Shown: one piece after another, positions 35,806 to 45,117 of the stretch
Position numbering within the stretch: the first letter of the stretch is position 1
Layout of the letters: each line of letters opens with the position of its first letter
DNA from: Psittacicella hinzii
GTDB taxonomy: Bacteria > Pseudomonadota > Gammaproteobacteria > Enterobacterales > Psittacicellaceae
NCBI RefSeq assembly: GCF_003585935.1
Contig: NZ_NRJG01000061.1
Location: 1-52,260, forward strand
Direction: 5' to 3'
DNA: 52,260 nucleotides
Notes under the pieces: generated by a model
Told to the model about the DNA's origin: nothing
The model's input: only the letters and a program-made list of their open reading frames with translations
The model's database searches: none
Position numbers and translations under genes: made by a program

Positions 35806-36171
35806 GTTAAGTTTGGCTGTAAGTTTAAGCTAAATTTAATGCCGAATTCTAGGCAACCGAGTTAACAAATTACTCAAAAATTGCCGAGCTACAGGTTAAA
35901 CCCTGTGGCTCATTTCTGTATATATTTATAAGAATTTTATCTTTAGTCGTAACTGCATTGAGATCAATGCTTGTAAGGGCTAAAGTTGAGGGTTAATCGC
36001 TAAGATAAAAAATCGTCTAAGCAAGCTATAAGCTAATTATGACAAATTTGTTGTTAAAAATTTAAGACGACTTTTCTTTTACGTTCAGAAAGCTTTATAT
36101 TTATAAAGCTTGAGTCTTTAGCGATTAATGTATAACTAATTTATTTCTAAGCTAACCTATTAAGATTTACT
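35806..36171 (+). ncRNA. Structured greA leader, possible small-RNA source
   Basis: The roughly 366-nt leader has several strong pairings. GAGCTACAGG (35886-35895) pairs with CCTGTGGCTC (35902-35911). GCATTGA and TCAATGC form a tight hairpin near 35955-35970. TTAATCGCTAAGA (35993-36005) pairs over long range with TCTTTAGCGATTAA (36115-36128). Within that pair, AATCGTCTAA (about 36011) pairs with TTAAGACGACT (about 36062), and AAGCTTTATA (36090-36099) pairs with TATAAAGCTT (36102-36111). In E. coli the greA leader yields the GraL small RNAs through a leader terminator; sequence similarity to GraL was not tested. A regulatory role is inferred from the nested compensating arms. Confidence 0.4.
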
Positions 36172-36666
36172 ATGGAAATCCTTCCTCTAACAAAACGTGG
36201 TAAACACTTACTACAAGAAGAATTAAAAGAATTAACTTCAGTACGTCGTCCAATGATCACTAAAGCTATTGCTGAGGCTCGTGAACACGGCGACTTAAAA
36301 GAAAACTCTGAATATCATGCTGCACGTGAAGAACAAGCATTAACTGAAGCACGTATTGCATATATTGAAGGCATTATAAGTAACGGTCAAGTAATCGATC
36401 CTGAAAACATTGGTGCGGATAACGTAGTATTTGGCTGTCAAGTTGAACTTTACAACTTAGATACTGAAGAAGAAGTTACTTACCGTATCGTTGGTGAAGA
36501 CGAAGCAAACGTTAAAAAACACCGTATTTCTTACAAAACTCCAATTGCACGTGGTTTAATTGGTAAAGAAGAAGGTGATGAAGTTAAAATCGATACTCCA
36601 TCTGGTCAATTACACTTTGAGATTGTGAAAATCTCTTACGAAAGTGAACCTATTTACGCAGAGTAA
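36172..36666 (+). CDS. greA: Transcription elongation factor GreA
   Basis: The product rescues backtracked RNA polymerase by stimulating its intrinsic RNA cleavage through the secondary channel. The 164-residue protein aligns along its length with E. coli GreA (158 residues). The N-terminal coiled coil carries the acidic tip HGDLKEN with Asp41 and Glu44 at the same positions as in E. coli, and the C-terminal FKBP-like domain ends with [14 protein letters not shown]. The Shine-Dalgarno is weak. The gene lies beside yhbY and rlmE, an arrangement known from enterobacteria. The leader is long and structured. A 14-bp hairpin without a T-run follows the gene. Confidence 0.97.
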   Translation: MEILPLTKRGKHLLQEELKELTSVRRPMITKAIAEAREHGDLKENSEYHAAREEQALTEARIAYIEGIISNGQVIDPENIGADNVVFGCQVELYNLDTEEEVTYRIVGEDEANVKKHRISYKTPIARGLIGKEEGDEVKIDTPSGQLHFEIVKISYESEPIYAE

Positions 36667-36703
36667 GATTGAAGATTTTGCGCTCTTGCAGATTTTAGAT
36701 GCA

Positions 36704-36735
36704 GATAAAGCAGCTGCCTTAGCAGCTGCTTTATC
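36704..36735. terminator. Strong hairpin between greA and yhbY
   Basis: GATAAAGCAGCTGC (36704-36717) and GCAGCTGCTTTATC (36722-36735) pair perfectly over 14 bp with a 4-nt loop. It lies between convergent genes. There is no clear T-run on either strand, so it may protect 3' ends rather than terminate by itself. Degenerate GTTAAGT-type repeats fill 36790-36900. Confidence 0.5.
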
Positions 36736-36927
36736 CAGTTCTAGAAACTAAATTTTAAAATTTAGTTCTTAAATTGTGTAAGAGTCTTTAGCTACTGTTG
36801 TTAAGTTTTTAAGTCATTAAGAACTAGATTGTAGCTAAATCGTTAAGTCGTTAATTACTTAATATTAAGTTGCTAAGTTGTTAGACACTTAAGTTTAGGT
36901 AAGTACTAAACTGTAACGAGTATTATC

Positions 36928-37272
36928 TTAACCACGACTTGCACGCCAAAGTTTTAATTTTTCTTCTACTTTACGAGCCTTAGAAGGTTTGTAGAATACG
37001 GCAATGTTACCGATGATTTTAATTAACTCTACACCTGTAGTTTGATTTAAAATCTCTTGGCAAATTGCTTGACGAATTTCTTTACGTTCAGCACTAGTAT
37101 CACCTTCGAATGACATTTTAACTTTAATTAATTCGTGGTGATCAATTGAGTTATTAAATTCAGCAATTAAAGAATCGGTTAATAGATTTTGCCCAATCAT
37201 TACAACTGGCTTTAAGTCATGTGATAGGCCAAAAAGTTCTTTTTTAACTGCTGGAGTTAATTTTAAAGCCAT
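36928..37272 (-). CDS. yhbY: YhbY, CRM-domain ribosome-assembly RNA-binding protein
   Basis: This is a small CRM-domain (CRS1-YhbY) protein that associates with pre-50S particles. The 114 residues contain the family core: LSHDLKPVVMIGQNLLTDSLI with the GxxG-like loop MIGQN, the HHELIKVKM segment, and the final IIGNIAVFYKPSKARK. E. coli YhbY has 97 residues; the extra length is mainly a C-terminal tail (VEEKLKLWRASRG). An AAGGAT Shine-Dalgarno precedes the ATG. It is convergent with greA and divergent from the SemiSWEET gene. In E. coli yhbY lies directly next to rlmE, whose product also acts on the 50S subunit. Here a transporter gene separates them. Confidence 0.92.
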   Translation of the reverse strand: MALKLTPAVKKELFGLSHDLKPVVMIGQNLLTDSLIAEFNNSIDHHELIKVKMSFEGDTSAERKEIRQAICQEILNQTTGVELIKIIGNIAVFYKPSKARKVEEKLKLWRASRG

Positions 37273-37502
37273 GTTAAAAATCCTTTTAGAAAAAGTTATA
37301 AAACCAATGCCAAATTATACCATAAAATAAATGTAAAAACCGAGGTATAGCTATTTTCTGGTTGAAATTTATATACTTAGCAAGGATTGATAGTATAATA
37401 TTGCCACACTACTACATAGCTGTTTACAGCTAGACGTTTGCATATTCGTAAGGATTAAAGTCTTTACTTCTTTACCTTACCCTACCAAAGCATAATACTA
37501 AA

Positions 37503-37763
37503 GTGGAACGAAAATTTTTAATTCTAGGTTGGGTAGCAACTTTTGCTTCGATGTTTATGTATATTGCCTATATTCCGCAAATCTTAAACACTCTCAATGG
37601 AGTAAAAGGAGATCCCATTCAACCTTTCTTTGTTGGCATAAACTGTAGTTTATGGGTAATCTACGGTTTATTTAAGCCTAATCGCGATTTACCTTTAGCT
37701 GTAGCCAATTTACCAGGGGTGTTTTGGGGCTTTACGGCTGCATTTTTAGCTATGTTCTATTAG
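37503..37763 (+). CDS. SemiSWEET sugar transporter
   Basis: This is a small membrane protein of the SemiSWEET/MtN3-PQ-loop family, which forms dimers that carry sugars down their gradient. The 86 residues form three membrane helices (about 5-23, 42-57 and 65-85) with the family's PQ motif in YIPQIL (Pro25-Gln26) and an Asn/Trp-containing second helix (GINCSLWVIYG). Length is typical of the family. The start is GTG at 37503, which keeps the first helix whole; no clear Shine-Dalgarno is present. It lies between yhbY and rlmE and could be co-transcribed with rlmE (107-base gap). The substrate cannot be told from sequence. Confidence 0.85.
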   Translation: MERKFLILGWVATFASMFMYIAYIPQILNTLNGVKGDPIQPFFVGINCSLWVIYGLFKPNRDLPLAVANLPGVFWGFTAAFLAMFY

Positions 37764-37870
37764 AGTGAAATAATCTGGATTAAGATTGATTAGTCATATA
37801 TAACGCTACACATTATTTTTTCAGATAACCTTATACATAGCAAATCATTAGCTTAATTATTAATATAATT

Positions 37871-38500
37871 ATGACAAAAAAGAATGTTTCTGTAAGTTCA
37901 CGTCGTTGGTTAAACGAGCACTTTAAAGATGAATATGTAAAGAAAGCTCATGCTAATAAACTACGTTCACGTGCTTACTTCAAACTTGAAGAAATCCAAC
38001 GTACAGACCGCATTTTCCGTAAGGATATGATTGTGGTTGATTTAGGGGCTGCTCCAGGTGGTTGGTCTCAATACGTTGGTGAAATCATTGGGGCAAATGG
38101 TAAAGTTATTGCCTGTGATATTCTGCCAATGGATCCGCTGTTTAACGTGGAATTCCTGCAAGGTGACTTTAGAGAAGAAAGTGTTTTAAATCAGCTTATG
38201 GAAATGATTAATAATCGTCCGGTTGATGTGATTCTTTCTGATATGGCACCGAATTTTTCAGGTAACCCGAATGTAGATATTCCTCGCGCGATGTATCTAT
38301 GTGAATTGGCTCTAGATATGGTGCAACAAACTTTAACTAAAGGTGGAAGTTTTGTGATTAAGATTTTCCACGGCGAAGGTTTTGAAGAATATTTAAAACA
38401 AGTTAGATCAATGTTTAAAACAGTACGTATTCGTAAGCCAGATGCTTCTCGTGATAGATCACGTGAAGTGTATATTGTGGCTTTAGATTACAAAGGTTAA
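37871..38500 (+). CDS. rlmE: 23S rRNA 2'-O-methyltransferase RlmE (FtsJ/RrmJ)
   Basis: The product methylates the 2'-OH of U2552 in the A-loop of 23S rRNA using SAM, late in 50S assembly. The 209-residue protein matches E. coli RlmE in length and carries the catalytic tetrad Lys38, Asp124, Lys164 and Glu199 at the same numbers. The SAM-binding motif [12 protein letters not shown] and SDMAPN are intact. No Shine-Dalgarno is seen; the bases before the ATG are only A and T. In enterobacteria ftsH follows rlmE. Here a perfect hairpin and a convergent esterase gene follow, so that link is lost. Confidence 0.97.
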   Translation: MTKKNVSVSSRRWLNEHFKDEYVKKAHANKLRSRAYFKLEEIQRTDRIFRKDMIVVDLGAAPGGWSQYVGEIIGANGKVIACDILPMDPLFNVEFLQGDFREESVLNQLMEMINNRPVDVILSDMAPNFSGNPNVDIPRAMYLCELALDMVQQTLTKGGSFVIKIFHGEGFEEYLKQVRSMFKTVRIRKPDASRDRSREVYIVALDYKG

Positions 38501-38503
38501 CAC

Positions 38504-38535
38504 TTAACCCCCAGAGTTAATACTCTGGGGGTTAA
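38504..38535. terminator. Hairpin between convergent rlmE and the esterase gene
   Basis: TTAACCCCCAGAGT (38504-38517) pairs perfectly with ACTCTGGGGGTTAA (38522-38535), with a 4-nt loop. It starts 4 bases after the rlmE stop. No T-run follows, so it may be a shared bidirectional 3'-end structure. Confidence 0.7.
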
Positions 38536-38664
38536 AAATTGTAAGAAAAATAATAGCTTTGGCTATAGGGTGATTGCTGTAGTTGTAATTACACCATTAC
38601 ACCATTACGTGTAGCTCTATTTGAGCGATTTACTTGTGTTGGGAAAGGTGTAGAGTATTTATTA

Positions 38665-40278
38665 CTACTTACAAGTGTAACTACTCGCTTTATTTACATC
38701 ACCGCCACGATAGGTTGCAACTTGAGGATAAGCACATACTGGCATTTCACGTTCTGGGTATTTACGAGATTTTGCCAGAATATTGTTTGGAGCTTTATCA
38801 TTATCTACCCATGCTTCGAGAGTCGTTAATGAGTCAACGTCATTAAAGACATCACCGCCACCACAGTGGTTAAGCCCTGGGATTACAAATAAACGTGAGA
38901 AATTAGCTTGGTTGTTTTTATTAGCTACTAATTCTTTATACCAATTAACTTGATCTAACGCCGAGAACACAGGATCAGCTAAACCTGTAACGATCATTAG
39001 TTTACCACCATTCGCAGCAAAGGTCCTTAAATCCGTACTTACTGCATCATTAAAATAACCAGTTTGGTAAACTTTTGGCGTATCTACATCAAAGTCAAAC
39101 TTAGCTAAATTAAATTTAGGATTAGTTGGCGTCATGAAGTACTTAGTTAAAGATTCAGCACCTAAAGATACCGCTAAAGAGTTAGGTTTAGTCGCGTCTT
39201 GTGAATTACCCAGTTTTCACATTCTTCAACCTAGTTGATTAATACCAGAATCCCAGTACCAACCTGAGTAGATTTGCGTGCCGTTAGACATTTTCGCGCC
39301 ATTGAAGACTGCTTTAAGGGCTGCAATTTTTTCAGCAGGAAGATCTAGAGTGTCTGGATTAAAGTTACATTTTTCCCAAGCATTAATAACTCCATCAGCA
39401 ACTCCATCTAAAGCGTCACAGGTTTTTAGTACAGCTTGACTAACTTTATTGAGATCTTCATCGGTTAGGGTATTGGCTAAAACTTTACGACCTTGCGCAT
39501 CGCTTGGAGCGATTTTGAGGAATTTTTGGTAATCCCATTGTTGCGCTACAGCGGCACGTGAAAGTCTAAAGCCTGGGTTACCTGCAATAATACCGTCAAA
39601 CTCGGTCGGATATCTTTGTGCAGCGATTAAAGCCTCGCGTCCACCATTTGAACAGCCCATAAAAAAGTTATGACGTGGGAAAGTATTATACGCTTGGTTA
39701 ATAAGGTTCTTAGTGACATCTGTTACTTTACCAATTGCTTGATAAGCAAAATCTAAACGCGCTTGTTGGTCTGCACCAAAATCACCTGTTAAACCTTGGT
39801 GACCTCCATCCATTGATACCACTGCATAACCACGCATTAAGGCTGGAGTTGCGGTAGAAGTGTTGTATAAAGCTGGACCAGCTGCAGGCGCTACGAAACC
39901 ATCAGTACCGCCACCACCTTGGAATAAGAAACGTTGATTCCATAAAGCAGGTAAACGTAATTCAAAACCAATGTAGTAATCTTTACCATCAGCTCCTTTA
40001 CGTGGGTTGATTTTACCAGTCACAATACAGTGAGGTGCTGCTTGTTGAGCTTTATCTGAACCACCTGTAAAGGCTGACATTTTGTCCGCACCAATGTTAC
40101 CGGTAGCATTCCAAGTAGCTTTATCAATAACGATGTTATTAAATTTTACTTGTGCTAAGGCTTCACATTGAGCTTGTTGTAAGTTTACTTTATTAGCGGT
40201 TAAAGGATTAGCAAAAGCCGAAACACTCATAAATGCTAAACCTAAAGCGGAAAGAAGTGGAGTACTGTAAAATTTCAT
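38665..40278 (-). pseudogene. Tannase/feruloyl-esterase-like hydrolase interrupted by two in-frame UGA codons
   Basis: The intact frame would encode a 537-residue exported serine esterase of the tannase/feruloyl esterase family, which splits aromatic acid esters. A signal peptide lies at 1-23 (cut near AFA/NP). GCSNGG holds the nucleophile (Cys209-Ser210). Asp435 (in GLADP) and His471-Cys472 (in NHCGGG) complete the CS-D-HC motif, in which the cysteines form a disulfide beside the active site. Two TGA codons interrupt at codons 351 and 354 (39226-39228 and 39217-39219) without a frame change. The sequence there reads WDSGINQLG-stop-RM-stop-KLG. As I recall, the family has GWRxWKLG at this point, so both stops fall on expected tryptophans. 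All other Trp codons in the gene are TGG. It is either a recent pseudogene or is read through. Alone, the first 350 codons would lack the Asp and His. Confidence 0.85.
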
Positions 40279-40451
40279 AAATTTCTACTTAAGATCAATT
40301 AATAGTTATTACAGAGCTGGATCTTTCTAAGATAAAAGTTGTGGTGCTGCCCACTGCAAAATACAAGTTATAATGATGTTAAGTTACAGTGTACAGCTTA
40401 ACCTTGTAGATTGTTGTACAATGCAGAATTCAGGTATTACCTCTACCCATC

Positions 40452-40483
40452 CATACATAGCATAATTCATACATAGCATAATT
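40452..40483. repeat. 16-bp tandem duplication
   Basis: CATACATAGCATAATT occurs twice without a gap (40452-40467 and 40468-40483). Confidence 0.92.
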
Positions 40484-40813
40484 TAGAATTTGGATTTTAG
40501 ATTTTGGATTCTGGATTTTAGGTTTTGTTTGGGATATGAATAGATAGGAGGTTTACTTGTTGTTTGTGTTTAAAGCATAAGTTTATGCAGCATCTTTTAT
40601 CTTAAAAAGAATCAGTTTATCTATTATCTTATAAACCTAAAGCTGTTTATAAAATATCAACAAGTACTTAACTCCAACCTAAGAACAAAGTAAAAAAAAC
40701 TAATAATCATAGATATATGTTATTTGTGTATTCCTATATTGCGTAAATAAACCTAGTTATGTTTAGGTATTTAGGAATATATGGTTGTGGGGAAGAGAAA
40801 GGGTAATCTAAGT

Positions 40814-40878
40814 GTAACTACCTAATGTAACTACCTAATATAACTGCTTAATGTAACTGCCGAATGTAAATGCTTAGG
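40814..40878. repeat. Five tandem 13-bp units
   Basis: GTAACTACCTAAT (40814-40826) repeats exactly, then as ATAACTGCTTAAT, GTAACTGCCGAAT and GTAAATGCTTAGG, ending at 40878. The periodicity is exact and identity decays toward speA. It lies about 230 bases before the speA -10 elements. Confidence 0.9.
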
Positions 40879-41093
40879 GAGTATGTAAAATCAAAAGAGG
40901 TGATTACAAGACTAAAGAGTGATTATTTTTTACATACTATCCACCAATTAATAACTGTGCTTGGCTGTATAGTTCTGGGTGGGGGTAACAGCAAATTTAA
41001 CTAGGAACTTTCGGAGGTTTTTGCTAGTCTTTGCTTATCCGAACTAAGGAATAAAAATATAAAAATTGTGTCTCAAGTTAAGTGACGTATAAC

Positions 41094-41111
41094 TATAATT
41101 ATCGGTATAAT
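41094..41111 (+). promoter_or_regulatory. Candidate promoter region of speA-speB
   Basis: Two TATAAT hexamers (41094-41099 and 41106-41111) lie 12 bp apart. The second has a GTGACG at about 18 bp that could serve as a weak -35. The leader would be about 200 nt. Confidence 0.4.
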
Positions 41112-41312
41112 ATAGTTGAAATTTTATGGTGTAGATAATTCATTTTGTTTAACATTTTTAACTTTACGCCATAAGAAAATCAAGTTTAGGGAGAGTGAGT
41201 TATTTTAGGAAAGGCACACCTAAAGAGATAAGAAAAATTAATTCTCATAACATTTTCTTCTCACTAACTCACTACATAATTTTGCATTATTTAATTTTTA
41301 GGAGATGCGTCA

Positions 41313-43274
41313 GTGTCAGATCAAGAAACTATCCCTCCATCTGTTACCCCTTTATCTTACATTTCTGACGAAGGGAAAGCCGCGACTTTACGTGAAGTAA
41401 CCAATATTAATTATTGGGGTATGGATTATTATGATGTAGACGCCAATGGTGATGTTTACGTGTGCCCAAATCCAGATAAACCGCAAAATCGCATTTCTTT
41501 AAACAAGCTTGCACAAATCATGCAAGAAAAACATGGAGCGCATTTACCTGCCCTATTTTGTTTTCCGCAGATAATTAAACATCGCTTACGCTCAATTAAC
41601 CGCGCCTTTACTAATGCCATTAAAGATTATGGTTATAAAGGTAACTACACTTTAGTTTACCCAATTAAAGTAAACCAACATCGCCGCGTAATTGAAGCTT
41701 TAAAACATAGTGATGAAAAATATGGTCTTGAAGCAGGTTCAAAAGCTGAACTGTTAGCTGTTATTGCTCATGCTGGACTTAAAAAACATACGATTGTATG
41801 TAACGGTTATAAAGATAGAGAATATGTACGTTATGCTTTAATGGCTGAAAAGCTTGGGCATAAAGTATATATCGTTATTGAAAAGATTTCTGAAATTGAC
41901 CTTGTGCTTGATGAGGCGAAAAAATTAGACGTAGTACCACGTTTAGGGGTACGTGCACGTCTTGCTTCACAAGGTGCTGGTAAATGGCAATCTTCAGGTG
42001 GGGAAAAATCGAAATTCGGTTTATCTTCAACCCAAGTTTTAAGCTTAGTAGAAATTCTCCGTGAAGCAAACTACTTAGATTGTTTACAACTCTTACACTT
42101 CCACTTAGGTTCGCAATTAGGAAGTATTCGTGATATTGCTACTGGGGTACGTGAATCAGCGCGCTTCTATGTAGAACTAGCTCATCTAGGAGTTAAAATT
42201 AAACGCTTTGACGTAGGTGGTGGTCTAGGGGTGGACTATGATGGTAGTCGTACGACCTCTGATCGTTCAGTAGATTACGGTTTACGTGAATATGCTGAAA
42301 CTATTGTGTGGGGTATTGGTCAATTATGTGATGATTACAATTTACCTCATCCAGATATTTTCACTGAATCTGGTCGTGCAATCACTGCGCATCATGCTTT
42401 ATTAATTTCAAACGTTATTGGTGTTGAAAGATATAAAGCTATGGAGTTATCACCACCTGCTGAATCCGATCCAACAGTATTACACAGCATGTGGGAAACT
42501 TGGAGTGATATCCAATCGCAACGTGATAAACGTTCATTACGTACATGGATTCATGAGGGGCAGTTTGACTTAGAAGACGTACACCGTCAATATAACGTAG
42601 GTACGATTACTCTGCCACAACGTGCATATGCAGAACAACTATACTTAAATATCTGTTCAGAAGTAGCTAAACTCTTTAGTACGCAAAACCGCTCACACCG
42701 TCAAGTAATCGATGAGTTACAAGAAAGATTTGCGGATAAAGTGTGGGTGAACTTTAGTTTATTTCAGTCTTTACCAGATGCATGGGGTATTAACCAACAA
42801 TTCCCTGTTGTACCTATTACCTTAATGCATGAACCTATTGCGCGCCGTGCAGTTTTACTAGATATTACTTGTGACTCGGACGGTTTAGTCGATGATTATA
42901 TTGATGGTGATGGTATTGCTGCGACTTTACCAATTCCTGATTTTGATGTAGATCATCCACCATTAATTGGTTTCTTTATGTTAGGTGCTTACCAAGAAAC
43001 TCTTGGTAATATGCATAACCTCTTTGGTGATACAACTACGATCGACTTACGTGTAACAGGTGCAGATGAGTTTGAAGTGATTGACTTATATCACGGTAAT
43101 ACAGTTTCGGACATGCTAAGTTACGTATATATCGATCCGAAGAAAATTCTCGAAAAATATCGCGAAGAAGTACATAATTCCAACTTAAGTGCGACCGATA
43201 AATCTAAGTTCCTACGCGAATTAGAATTAGGTCTTTCTGGTTATACTTACCTCGAAGAAGAAACAGAAATTTAA
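41313..43274 (+). CDS. speA: Biosynthetic arginine decarboxylase
   Basis: The product is a PLP enzyme that converts arginine to agmatine, the first step of the agmatine route to putrescine. The 653-residue protein is close to E. coli SpeA (658). It has the PLP-lysine segment [11 protein letters not shown] (Lys119), the glycine-rich phosphate loop [13 protein letters not shown], and [13 protein letters not shown]. The C-terminal [12 protein letters not shown] carries the substrate-side Cys-Asp. The start is GTG at 41313 with an AGGAGA Shine-Dalgarno 7 bases upstream; the ATG at 41305 is in another frame. speB follows after 39 bases, so the pair is an operon. Confidence 0.97.
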   Translation: MSDQETIPPSVTPLSYISDEGKAATLREVTNINYWGMDYYDVDANGDVYVCPNPDKPQNRISLNKLAQIMQEKHGAHLPALFCFPQIIKHRLRSINRAFTNAIKDYGYKGNYTLVYPIKVNQHRRVIEALKHSDEKYGLEAGSKAELLAVIAHAGLKKHTIVCNGYKDREYVRYALMAEKLGHKVYIVIEKISEIDLVLDEAKKLDVVPRLGVRARLASQGAGKWQSSGGEKSKFGLSSTQVLSLVEILREANYLDCLQLLHFHLGSQLGSIRDIATGVRESARFYVELAHLGVKIKRFDVGGGLGVDYDGSRTTSDRSVDYGLREYAETIVWGIGQLCDDYNLPHPDIFTESGRAITAHHALLISNVIGVERYKAMELSPPAESDPTVLHSMWETWSDIQSQRDKRSLRTWIHEGQFDLEDVHRQYNVGTITLPQRAYAEQLYLNICSEVAKLFSTQNRSHRQVIDELQERFADKVWVNFSLFQSLPDAWGINQQFPVVPITLMHEPIARRAVLLDITCDSDGLVDDYIDGDGIAATLPIPDFDVDHPPLIGFFMLGAYQETLGNMHNLFGDTTTIDLRVTGADEFEVIDLYHGNTVSDMLSYVYIDPKKILEKYREEVHNSNLSATDKSKFLRELELGLSGYTYLEEETEI

Positions 43275-43313
43275 GCATTTGTTGTACTACTAGTTTGCAA
43301 AATAAGGATTTTT

Positions 43314-44246
43314 ATGAAAATCAACACTAATACTTTAAATCATCGTGAAGACATTTCATTAGTGTCGAATAACTTTGGTTTTTTACGTTTACCGGTAAAC
43401 TTTGAACCAGCTACTTCAAATGCTGATTGGGTAATTACCGGTGTGCCTTTTGACAGTGCAGTATCCGGTCGTTCAGGTACGCGTTTTGGTGCTGAAGCGA
43501 TTCGTCGTGCTTCGGTTAACTTAGCATGGGAACACTTCCGTTTTCCATGGAACTTCGATGTACGTGAAAGATTAAACATCGTAGACTGTGGTGATCTGGT
43601 TTATGCTATGGGTGACAATGCTGATTTTACCGCACGCTTAGAAGCTCATGCTACAAGCTTATTAACAGCTGGTAAACGTTGCTTAACTTTTGGTGGGGAT
43701 CACTTTATTACTCTGCCATTATTAAGAGCACACGCAAAACATTTTGGTAAATTAGCACTCTTACACTTTGATGCGCATACTGATACTTACGAAAATGGTT
43801 CTGCTTACGATCATGGTACTATGTTCTACCATGCTCCAAAAGAAGGTCTAATTGATCCTAAACATTCAATTCAAGTAGGTATTCGTACTGAATATGATCG
43901 TAGTTTAGATTACACAGTATTAGATGCACCTACATTTAATGATTTAACAGTTGAGCAAATCGTTGAACAAATTAAAGCAACGGTTGGTGATTTACCAGTG
44001 TACTTAACTTTTGATATTGACTGTTTAGATCCAGCTTATGCACCTGGTACAGGTACTCCAGTTATCGGTGGTTTAACTCCAGATAAAATATTAAAAGTAT
44101 TACGTAAATTAACAGATCTAAATATTGTGGGTATGGACTTAGTAGAAGTATCTCCAGCATTTGATCAGTCTGATATTACCGCTTTAGCTGGTGCAACTTT
44201 AGCTCTAGAAATGCTTTACGTTCAAGGTGCAAAAGTTGCTAAATAA
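43314..44246 (+). CDS. speB: Agmatinase
   Basis: The product is a di-manganese hydrolase that converts agmatine to putrescine and urea. The 310-residue protein (E. coli SpeB 306) has the metal-ligand motifs of the arginase/ureohydrolase family: GGDHF (about 127), FDAHTDTY (about 153) and [17 protein letters not shown] (about 230). It starts at an ATG with an AAGGAT Shine-Dalgarno, 39 bases after speA. Together the two genes turn arginine into putrescine. The mRNA would carry a long 3' region with six 21-bp repeats before the terminator at 44582. Confidence 0.97.
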   Translation: MKINTNTLNHREDISLVSNNFGFLRLPVNFEPATSNADWVITGVPFDSAVSGRSGTRFGAEAIRRASVNLAWEHFRFPWNFDVRERLNIVDCGDLVYAMGDNADFTARLEAHATSLLTAGKRCLTFGGDHFITLPLLRAHAKHFGKLALLHFDAHTDTYENGSAYDHGTMFYHAPKEGLIDPKHSIQVGIRTEYDRSLDYTVLDAPTFNDLTVEQIVEQIKATVGDLPVYLTFDIDCLDPAYAPGTGTPVIGGLTPDKILKVLRKLTDLNIVGMDLVEVSPAFDQSDITALAGATLALEMLYVQGAKVAK

Positions 44247-44318
44247 TTGCTAGTTAGTTTGTAACATTTTGTAACTAACGTTTTTCGTAACATTTTAGAG
44301 GTGCGGCTAATCATTAAT

Positions 44319-44444
44319 TGTAGCCTATGATATTTAGATAGTAGTCTGCAATACTTAGGTAGTAGCTTACAATACTGAGAAGTTAGCTTGCAATATCGAG
44401 ATAATAGCCTACACTACTTAGGTAGTAGTCCGCAATACATCAGC
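44319..44444. repeat. Six imperfect 21-bp tandem units
   Basis: Units of 21-22 bp start at 44319, 44340, 44361, 44381, 44403 and 44424. The consensus is close to AGTAGYCTGCAATACTTAGGT (Y for C or T). They lie between the speB stop and its terminator and so would be in the 3' end of the speAB mRNA. Confidence 0.85.
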
Positions 44445-44581
44445 TGTAAGAAAAGTAATAAATCCTTATTTATTAATCTAACTTTACTAAGAGTAAATTT
44501 ATTGCACACCTAAACTTAAAAGTTAGTGTCTGATTTTTACAGGTAAGGATAAAAACCTACTAAAATGTAAGTCTTTATAAG

Positions 44582-44620
44582 AAAAAGGGTAAAGAGATCT
44601 ATTTCTCTTTACCCTTTTTT
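44582..44620 (+). terminator. Terminator of the speA-speB transcript
   Basis: A 16-bp perfect stem (AAAAAGGGTAAAGAGA with its complement) with a 6-nt loop ends in a T-run. It lies about 340 bases after speB. Confidence 0.9.
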
Positions 44621-44956
44621 GTTTGTCTAATTTTTTATGCCTCGCTAGTACCAAATTCTCTCATCTTTATAGCTTGTTCTCACGTTGCTGTGATAACTGT
44701 GAGCAAGCTGTTTTGAAAAGCAGATTAGTTTTTATGGATAATAAATGGCTAAACTTGGGCAAAAATTAGTAGTCACTAAGGCAGTGCTTATTGCTCTAAG
44801 TAAATAAAGTAGATCAAGTAAGAGGTGATTTAAGTAGTTAAGAGTAAAAGAACTAAACTGGATTTACCCTGCTCACATAGATCGAGAAATAACAAGTAAG
44901 TATGAAGTTTCTAAGGAGCTAAGCCAAGACAAAACAGTCTTTTCCTTGATAACTAT

Positions 44957-44999
44957 ATCAATTTTTAACTAATTGATTTATAATAGTCGTAAGTATAAT
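44957..44999 (+). promoter_or_regulatory. Candidate promoter region of the zipA-like gene
   Basis: Two TATAAT hexamers (44979-44984 and 44994-44999) follow a 7-bp inverted repeat, ATCAATT (44957-44963) with AATTGAT (44971-44977). No consensus -35 is seen. The start codon is about 110 bases further on. Confidence 0.35.
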
Positions 45000-45117
45000 T
45001 CGTCAATTCTTGCTGAAAAAAGTTTGGTTTAATCTGACCTAGATTAGATGGAACTTAAGCCTTAAGACGAAGTGAAATATCAGCAAAACTGATACATACG
45101 CGACAGAATTTCTTACT

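Larger units (their letters stand above)
35409..36171. other. Intergenic region containing the greA promoter and leader
   Basis: The left part (35409-35500) is a degenerate repeat built on CTAGTTTCTTAG-like units. A greA promoter is at 35791-35799, and the rest is a long structured leader described separately. No gene is seen. Confidence 0.5.
40279..41312. other. 1-kb gene-free region upstream of speA
   Basis: No gene is visible. The region contains a 16-bp duplication (40452-40483), GGATTTTAG-like degenerate repeats to about 40530, five 13-bp units (40814-40878) and tandem -10 hexamers (41094-41111). It serves as the divergent upstream region of the esterase gene and speA. Confidence 0.5.
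44247..45117. other. Intergenic region speB to zipA-like
   Basis: The region holds six 21-bp repeats (44319-44444), a strong terminator (44582-44620), an ATCAATT/AATTGAT inverted repeat (44957-44977) and two TATAAT hexamers (44979-44984 and 44994-44999) that probably drive the zipA-like gene. No gene is visible in the rest. Confidence 0.5.

Noticed and set aside
38665..39135. The 3' half of the esterase as a separate gene starting at its ATG
   Set aside because: It is in the same frame as the upstream part, has no Shine-Dalgarno and would lack the nucleophile and signal peptide.
38665..40278. Genetic code 4 (UGA as Trp) for the whole organism
   Set aside because: All other genes are full length under the standard code and use TGG for Trp, which would not hold in an AT-rich genome with a full reassignment. 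Limited read-through remains possible.
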